Source: Armatimonadota bacterium (GTDB taxonomy: Bacteria; Armatimonadota; Fimbriimonadia; Fimbriimonadales; Fimbriimonadaceae). From it: a stretch of DNA of 64,000 nucleotides. The first letter of the stretch is position 1. Each line of letters opens with the position of its first letter. The notes beneath the pieces are model-generated. The model was not told the origin of the DNA, made no database searches, and worked only from the letters and a program-made list of their open reading frames with translations. The stretch covers positions 35,073-99,072 of the forward strand of contig JACRPN010000020.1 in assembly GCA_016223145.1 (NCBI GenBank), written 5' to 3'. Shown here piece after piece: positions 60,329 to 64,000 of this stretch. Both the position numbers and the translations under genes were made by a program.

Positions 60329-61597
60329 TTAGCTCGATGCGGGATTTGGGAACGCCTCCCTCGCATTCCCGTTCATGATCCTCTCGATCAGCGGCTTCGC
60401 TTCCTCAAGCCTCAGCCAGCCCTCTTGAACCATCTCCGAAACGGCCTGCGCGATGCCCATGCGTGCGATGCGACTGTGGCCATAGACGGTTTCCACGGTG
60501 ATGTAATCGCCGCCAAAAGTGAACAGCTTGCTCGCCGGGGCGGCCAGCATGTACTCCTTGAGGAAGCTCACGCAGGCTCTCGGCGACAGGATCCACGCCC
60601 AGCACATGTCGATGTACACGTTGGCGTAGTGCTTGGCCAGCGCGATCATCTCGTGCTGGTAGGGAAAGCCGATGTGCATCAGCACAAAACGAGCCTCTCG
60701 GTGCCGCTGCAAAAGTGAGCAGAGGTCCGAGGCGTTTCTGCGCACTCGCTCCAGAGGCATGTACCCGTAGCCTGCCATCGTCCCGGTGTGCAGTTTTACA
60801 GGAAGGCCGACCTCCGTGGCCTTTCGCACGCAGGCGTCGAAGAGAAAATCCTCCAGCGGCTTGCGATCCTCGGGCGACAACGATTCGCCTTGCACCCATC
60901 GCACGAAGACCCGCTCGGCTGCGGCTTGGTCGGGCTCCCCGAAATCAAGACCGCGCTCATAGGCGCACTGACTTTTGACCGCGACCGCCTTCGGGCCGAA
61001 CTTCCGGAACTTGCGCTCGATGACCCCGAGCCAGTCATCGAGACAGCGCGCTCCCTCCCCCTCGACAAAGTCCCGGTCCAAGCTGGTGCTCAACGAGAGG
61101 ATGCTCAGGTCTTGGCGCAGCAGGTCCGGCTGGCTCGATTCCATGAACAGCGTCTGGAGGGAGTTCACCTGGCAATGGTCCAAGCCGCATTTGTCCTTAA
61201 GGATTTCTCGATAGAACCCGGGCCGGATCCACTCGCGGTACTTCTCAGCGATGCGCGGGGCGCTTTCGGCCGTCAGGTCATCCTCGCCGTAAAGCCCCTG
61301 AAGCGTGAGGCGGACGGCTTGGCCGTACCCGGTGAGCTTGGCACGCTCCCACCAGGGAAGGAGCAGGGCCGCTTTCTTGTCGGTCGACGTTGCTGGATCG
61401 AAGAGCCGCTTCTTCTCCTCTTCGGGCATTCCGGCGCTGGCCAGATCGTCGGCAAAGTAATGCCAGAAGAGGTAGGTCCAGTCGTCGCAAGGGAAGATGC
61501 CGTCAAGCTTGCCTTCCAGTCGCTGCTCCTCTTCGATCAGGTGCTCGTGGGTATCCACGAGCGGGGTCTCTTCGACCCAGCCTCGAATTGGGTTCAA
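60329..61597 (-). CDS. Amidohydrolase-family metal enzyme
   Basis: A 422-residue TIM-barrel protein of the amidohydrolase-2/uronate isomerase-like type. The first ligands are in VDTHEHLIEEE (His-x-His). Later strand ends are LPVKLHTGTMAGYGYM, RFVLMHIGFPYQHE and a late Asp in KLFTFGGDYITVET. It decarboxylates, isomerises or hydrolyses a small carboxylate; the reaction cannot be named. The start codon at 61597 lies near the riboswitch region of the opposite strand. Confidence 0.8.
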   Translation of the reverse strand: MNPIRGWVEETPLVDTHEHLIEEEQRLEGKLDGIFPCDDWTYLFWHYFADDLASAGMPEEEKKRLFDPATSTDKKAALLLPWWERAKLTGYGQAVRLTLQGLYGEDDLTAESAPRIAEKYREWIRPGFYREILKDKCGLDHCQVNSLQTLFMESSQPDLLRQDLSILSLSTSLDRDFVEGEGARCLDDWLGVIERKFRKFGPKAVAVKSQCAYERGLDFGEPDQAAAERVFVRWVQGESLSPEDRKPLEDFLFDACVRKATEVGLPVKLHTGTMAGYGYMPLERVRRNASDLCSLLQRHREARFVLMHIGFPYQHEMIALAKHYANVYIDMCWAWILSPRACVSFLKEYMLAAPASKLFTFGGDYITVETVYGHSRIARMGIAQAVSEMVQEGWLRLEEAKPLIERIMNGNAREAFPNPASS

Positions 61598-61710
61598 GTA
61601 CTTCCTCCCAGACCGCTCTTCCGGCTCATAGGGTCATTTTGCAGGGCTTCGGCAAATTCGTGCCGTCGATGGAACCCAACCCCAGCATTCGACGTTTGAA
61701 TCTGAGGACT

Positions 61711-61827
61711 CCGAAGGGGAGTAGCGCCCGCGGGAACGCGGCGCCGACGTCGTCAGTACGCCCGCAAGGGCCGGCGCGGCAAGAAAGCGCAAGACCTTCG
61801 CACATTGGGTGTGCGAAGGTTTTTTTT
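61711..61827 (+). promoter_or_regulatory. yybP-ykoY (Mn2+) riboswitch with terminator
   Basis: The conserved 5' loop GGGGAGTAGC (61716-61725) is preceded by CGAAGG and closed by CCTTCG (61795-61800), forming P1. P2 is CCGCG-GGAA-CGCGG. The conserved 3' loop GTCGTCAGTACG follows, then P4 (GCCC-GCAA-GGGC) and the hallmark GGCAAG...CAAGACCTTCG. In this family, Mn2+ binds between the two loops and stabilises P1. The CCTTCG strand is shared with the terminator at 61794-61827, so Mn2+ should keep transcription on. The gene ATG is 27 bases beyond the T-run. Confidence 0.88.
61794..61827 (+). terminator. Riboswitch-controlled intrinsic terminator
   Basis: ACCTTCGCAC (61794-61803) pairs perfectly with GTGCGAAGGT (61811-61820) around a 7-base loop, and eight T residues follow. 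Its 5' strand overlaps the riboswitch P1 closing strand, giving mutually exclusive folds. Confidence 0.9.
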
Positions 61828-61853
61828 CGACCCATCGAGTTCGAGGACAGACG

Positions 61854-62120
61854 ATGACAAACAGGACACCGCCGATTCAGCGCGACGTGGAAAGCGTGCG
61901 CTCCGTTTCGCAGTTCGTAGCGGCCCTGCGCAAGCTGGCAGACAGCCTGGAGCAGGGTAAGCCACACGCACTCCAAGTCTCAGGTGAACGCATTCTGGTG
62001 CCGGCAAGCGCGTCGCTCAGCATCGAGCACGAGCGGAGCGAGACCGAGGAGGAGCTTGAGTTCCAGATGAAATGGCCCGTTGCGGCGTCCGACATCGGAT
62101 CGTCAGAGGAGGCTGCCTGA
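61854..62120 (+). CDS. amphi-Trp domain small protein under Mn riboswitch
   Basis: An 88-residue protein starting MTNRTPPIQRDVESVRSVSQ. It has a predicted helix (VAALRKLADSLEQGKPHALQ) followed by strands ending ELEFQMKWPV, the pattern of the amphi-Trp domain family. Function of that family is unknown. It is the first gene after the yybP-ykoY riboswitch and its stop abuts the zinc-ribbon gene (TGAG ATG). The start at 61854 lies beyond the terminator; the upstream frame crosses it and is discarded. Confidence 0.75.
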   Translation: MTNRTPPIQRDVESVRSVSQFVAALRKLADSLEQGKPHALQVSGERILVPASASLSIEHERSETEEELEFQMKWPVAASDIGSSEEAA

Positions 62121-62121
62121 G

Positions 62122-62463
62122 ATGCTGTGTCCGAAATGCCACGACCAGATCATGGTCATCGTCGAGCGCAGCGGGGTCGAGATCGAGTACTGCCCGGGAT
62201 GCCGGGGCGTGTTCCTCGACCGCGGTGAACTGGAGAAACTGATCGTTCAGGCAGATCCTCACATCGGAGCGCCGGCAGGATTCCGGCCCGTCTCCGAGCA
62301 GACCGTGGTCCGCGATTCAGATCGGCATGAAAGATCCGGAGGCTATCGCGACGATGGGCGTCGCGAGGGCCAACGAAGGCGAGAGGACGACGACGATGAC
62401 GACTATCGGGATCGCAAGAAGCGCCGCGGGGGATTCCTGAGTGAGATCTTCGACTTCGATTGA
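62122..62463 (+). CDS. zf-TFIIB zinc-ribbon protein with poly-Asp tail
   Basis: A 113-residue protein. The zinc ribbon is MLCPKCHDQIMVIVERSGVE followed by YCPGCRGVFLDRGELEKLI, the zf-TFIIB family of small bacterial proteins. The tail is highly charged: RREDDDDDDYRDRKKRRGG and a final EIFDFD. The Asp run could bind divalent metal, which would suit the upstream Mn2+ riboswitch, but that is inference. One base separates it from the amphi-Trp gene, so they form an operon. Confidence 0.85.
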   Translation: MLCPKCHDQIMVIVERSGVEIEYCPGCRGVFLDRGELEKLIVQADPHIGAPAGFRPVSEQTVVRDSDRHERSGGYRDDGRREGQRRREDDDDDDYRDRKKRRGGFLSEIFDFD

Positions 62464-62495
62464 GGGTCCTGCGTCAGATGGCATAAACTGAAAGC

Positions 62496-62798
62496 ATGGC
62501 TGTGGTCCGCGTCGTCCTACCCCACCACCTCCGCAACCTGGCTCGTGTTGGGGCCGAGGTGACCCTCGAAGTGGGTGATCCGGTGACGATCCGGACCGTC
62601 ATGGAAGCGCTGGAGGCCGCCCATCCCAACCTTCGGGGGACAATTCGGGAGCATGGGTCGCTGAAGCGCAGGCCGTTCGTGAGGTTCTTTGCCTGTGCCG
62701 AGGACATCTCGTTTCAGGATCCGGAGTTGGCGCTTCCAGAGGCGATCGTGAACGGCAGCGAGCCGTTCATGGTGATCGGGGCGATTGCGGGAGGATAG
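62496..62798 (+). CDS. MoaD/ThiS-family ubiquitin-like protein
   Basis: A 100-residue beta-grasp protein (VRVVLPHHLRNLARVGAEVT, PVTIRTVMEALEAAHPNLRG) ending in the Gly-Gly (AIAGG) needed for C-terminal activation. MoaD/ThiS proteins donate sulfur for molybdopterin or thiamine after adenylation. No MoeB/ThiF partner is nearby. It follows the zinc-ribbon gene by 32 bases and may be in the riboswitch operon. It overlaps the convergent next gene by 32 bases. Confidence 0.85.
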   Translation: MAVVRVVLPHHLRNLARVGAEVTLEVGDPVTIRTVMEALEAAHPNLRGTIREHGSLKRRPFVRFFACAEDISFQDPELALPEAIVNGSEPFMVIGAIAGG

Positions 62799-63720
62799 AT
62801 GTTCCTGACAGCCTGGTGAGTTCTTCGCGTGCGATGAGCCACTGGAGCATCTCCCTGTTGACGATTGGCTTGCACACTTCCATCAGTCGTTTAGCCTCCA
62901 GGAAGTGGTGCTTTGCTCCTGCCCAATCTCCACGCCTTTTGGCGTCTCCGCCGAGCGCCATCAGGGCGAAAACCGCCACGAGCCGCTTCTGCTCAGCTTC
63001 GTCGACATCCAGCTTTCGATCAGCCGCGTAGCCCCCTGCAGCCATCTGAACCAGGGCGGCCCTTCCTTTGGCGGCAGCTCGCAGAGGGACGATCTGGCTG
63101 GCCCGGTCCACATACCAAGGGTCCCGTGGTGGCTCGATCGGGCTCCAGGCATCGATGTCGACTTCAATCAGTTCTTGCGCCCTTAGTGCACTCGCCAGGT
63201 CGCCCTTCAGGCGGAAAGCGTTGACTATGAGCTCAAGCGCCCGCTTCCGCTTTTGGTGCCAGTACGAGAACTTCTCTTGAAGCCCCTTGGCAACGGGGTC
63301 GGAGTCATTCGGCGCGAGACTTCGCCAAGACTTGAAGTAGTCGGCGACTGTGGCTATGCGGGAGCCTCGGTAGACGCCCAGGGGTTCGAGTCCAGGCGTC
63401 GCAAACCGGATGGCTTCGGCGGGCGCGTCGGCGAGCAGGTAGATTTCGCCTCGAGAGAACTCCAGCGAGTCCCGAGCTTCCGGTTTGAGTCCCTTCATCG
63501 CGGCAATCGCCTTGGCCGATGAATCCAGCGCTGACCGCCAGTCTCTACCCCTCATGGCGCGCGAAAACGTCGCACGAGCTGCGGCGCACTCTGGGGTTTC
63601 CCCTGGCAACGGAGCAGCCATTGTCCACTCGATCCCCAGATGAGGACGCTCGGCTAGTTCCTTCCATGCCTGAACTGGGCTGAAGCAGATCACTCCGAGG
63701 ATAAGTGCGATGTGGGTCAT
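62767..63720 (-). CDS. Secreted helical-repeat hypothetical protein
   Basis: The start at ATG 63720 gives a signal peptide (MTHIALILGVICFSPVQAWK). The mature protein, about 300 residues, is helical with TPR-like spacing (AAARATFSRAMRGRDWRSAL, DSSAKAIAAMKGLKPEARDS, FALMALGGDAKRRGDWAGAK, HHFLEAKRLMEVCKPIVNRE). No family is recognised. Its 3' end overlaps the end of the MoaD-like gene by 32 bases. Confidence 0.6.
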   Translation of the reverse strand: MTHIALILGVICFSPVQAWKELAERPHLGIEWTMAAPLPGETPECAAARATFSRAMRGRDWRSALDSSAKAIAAMKGLKPEARDSLEFSRGEIYLLADAPAEAIRFATPGLEPLGVYRGSRIATVADYFKSWRSLAPNDSDPVAKGLQEKFSYWHQKRKRALELIVNAFRLKGDLASALRAQELIEVDIDAWSPIEPPRDPWYVDRASQIVPLRAAAKGRAALVQMAAGGYAADRKLDVDEAEQKRLVAVFALMALGGDAKRRGDWAGAKHHFLEAKRLMEVCKPIVNREMLQWLIAREELTRLSGTSILPQSPRSP

Positions 63721-63808
63721 TCCCTGTCTCCCATACCTATGACGACTTTCGTCCCGATTCGTCACGGCCCGAGCCAGTTCACGCTATCGCTCCAGTAATC
63801 TCTTCCGC

Positions 63809-64000
63809 GTGAGCGACACGTTTTCGAACGTCTACGAGGATGCGGCAAGAGCCGCATCCTACGCGGCCCTGGAGTTCCCCGGCACCTACTACCTGGCCTA
63901 CCGAGATTTGCCGGAGATCATCAAGAGGCACTTGTCTCCCACCCCTAACCCCTCCCTCATTTCGGCGGACCGAAACAAGGGAGGGGAATCCTCCTCACCA
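63809..64000 (+). CDS. SAM-dependent methyltransferase, N-terminal part with in-frame repeat
   Basis: GTG at 63809 reads VSDTFSNVYEDAARAASYAA, then LEFPGTYYLAYRDLPEIIKR, a conserved opening of a class I methyltransferase family. Immediately after it, from about 63945, the frame enters a palindromic element (SPTPNPSLISADRNKGGESS) that the family would not have there. The gene continues beyond the window. Confidence 0.65.
   Translation, partial: MSDTFSNVYEDAARAASYAALEFPGTYYLAYRDLPEIIKRHLSPTPNPSLISADRNKGGESSSP
63945..64000. repeat. Palindromic element inside the methyltransferase gene, cut by window edge
   Basis: CCCCTCCCT (63951-63959) pairs with AGGGAGGGG (63978-63986), and TTTCGG with CCGAAA inside. 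It is preceded by CACCCCTAACC, the same context as CACCCACCCCCCGACC at 2221. Open frame is kept up to the window end. Confidence 0.75.

Overview
The window is about 64 kb of high-GC, tightly packed bacterial chromosome. I infer an Armatimonadota (Fimbriimonadia-like) or similar environmental bacterium. The reasons are four secreted proteins with PEP-CTERM anchors, a prepilin-like protein, large secreted polysaccharide-active enzymes, sugar ABC transporter parts with unusual fusions, and very many short palindromic repeats. No rRNA or tRNA gene, prophage or CRISPR array was seen. Taxonomy is inference, not a database result.

Layout. 0-5.5 kb: start of a UbiD-type decarboxylase and a 1747-aa glycosidase/esterase fusion. 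5.6-6.2 kb: a frameshifted four-helix-bundle gene flanked by a 38-bp inverted repeat. 6.2-12.6 kb: DUF4173-like membrane protein, AlkA-like glycosylase, serC, HIT protein, mtaB and a PEP-CTERM protein. 12.7-17.1 kb: SARP/BTAD-type regulator and a binding-protein/permease fusion. 17.2-19.5 kb: an AT-richer islet (prepilin-like protein, Cys-rich peptide with an in-frame TGA, hypothetical protein) abutting a GyrI-like gene with an abnormal end. 19.6-28.2 kb: aroF-methyltransferase, flotillin-NfeD, wHTH regulator, deoC-DUF503, GNAT and TSUP transporter. 28.7-34.1 kb: MalG-like permease with a large insert, then a coupled minus-strand operon (GT4, Trm112, aroQ, Xaa-Pro peptidase, degenerate ABC ATPase). 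34.2-44.5 kb: secreted 985-aa enzyme, GxxExxY gene, SLC13 carrier, nitrilase, PEP-CTERM protein and ABC exporter. 44.5-46.3 kb: gene-free repeat array. 46.3-54 kb: XRE regulator, PEP-CTERM proteins, nucleotidyltransferase, lipB-rnhB-yraN and tyrS-alkD. 54-64 kb: HTH/TPR protein, LanC-like protein, BNR-repeat protein, serine hydrolase, amidohydrolase, a yybP-ykoY manganese riboswitch ahead of an amphi-Trp/zinc-ribbon gene pair, MoaD/ThiS-like protein, and the start of a methyltransferase.

Two things stand out. First, palindromic REPIN-like elements have inserted in frame into at least four protein genes (the 1747-aa fusion twice, mtaB, the 985-aa enzyme, the terminal methyltransferase). They lengthen the proteins without breaking them, as Rickettsia palindromic elements do. 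Second, a well-formed yybP-ykoY riboswitch with a terminator controls two small soluble proteins rather than a transporter. One has an amphi-Trp domain and the other a zinc ribbon with a poly-Asp tract, which suggests an undescribed manganese-response module.

The rest is mostly housekeeping (shikimate pathway, serine, tRNA modification, lipoylation, DNA repair) mixed with secreted carbohydrate-active proteins and uptake systems, consistent with a heterotroph living on plant or microbial polysaccharides.
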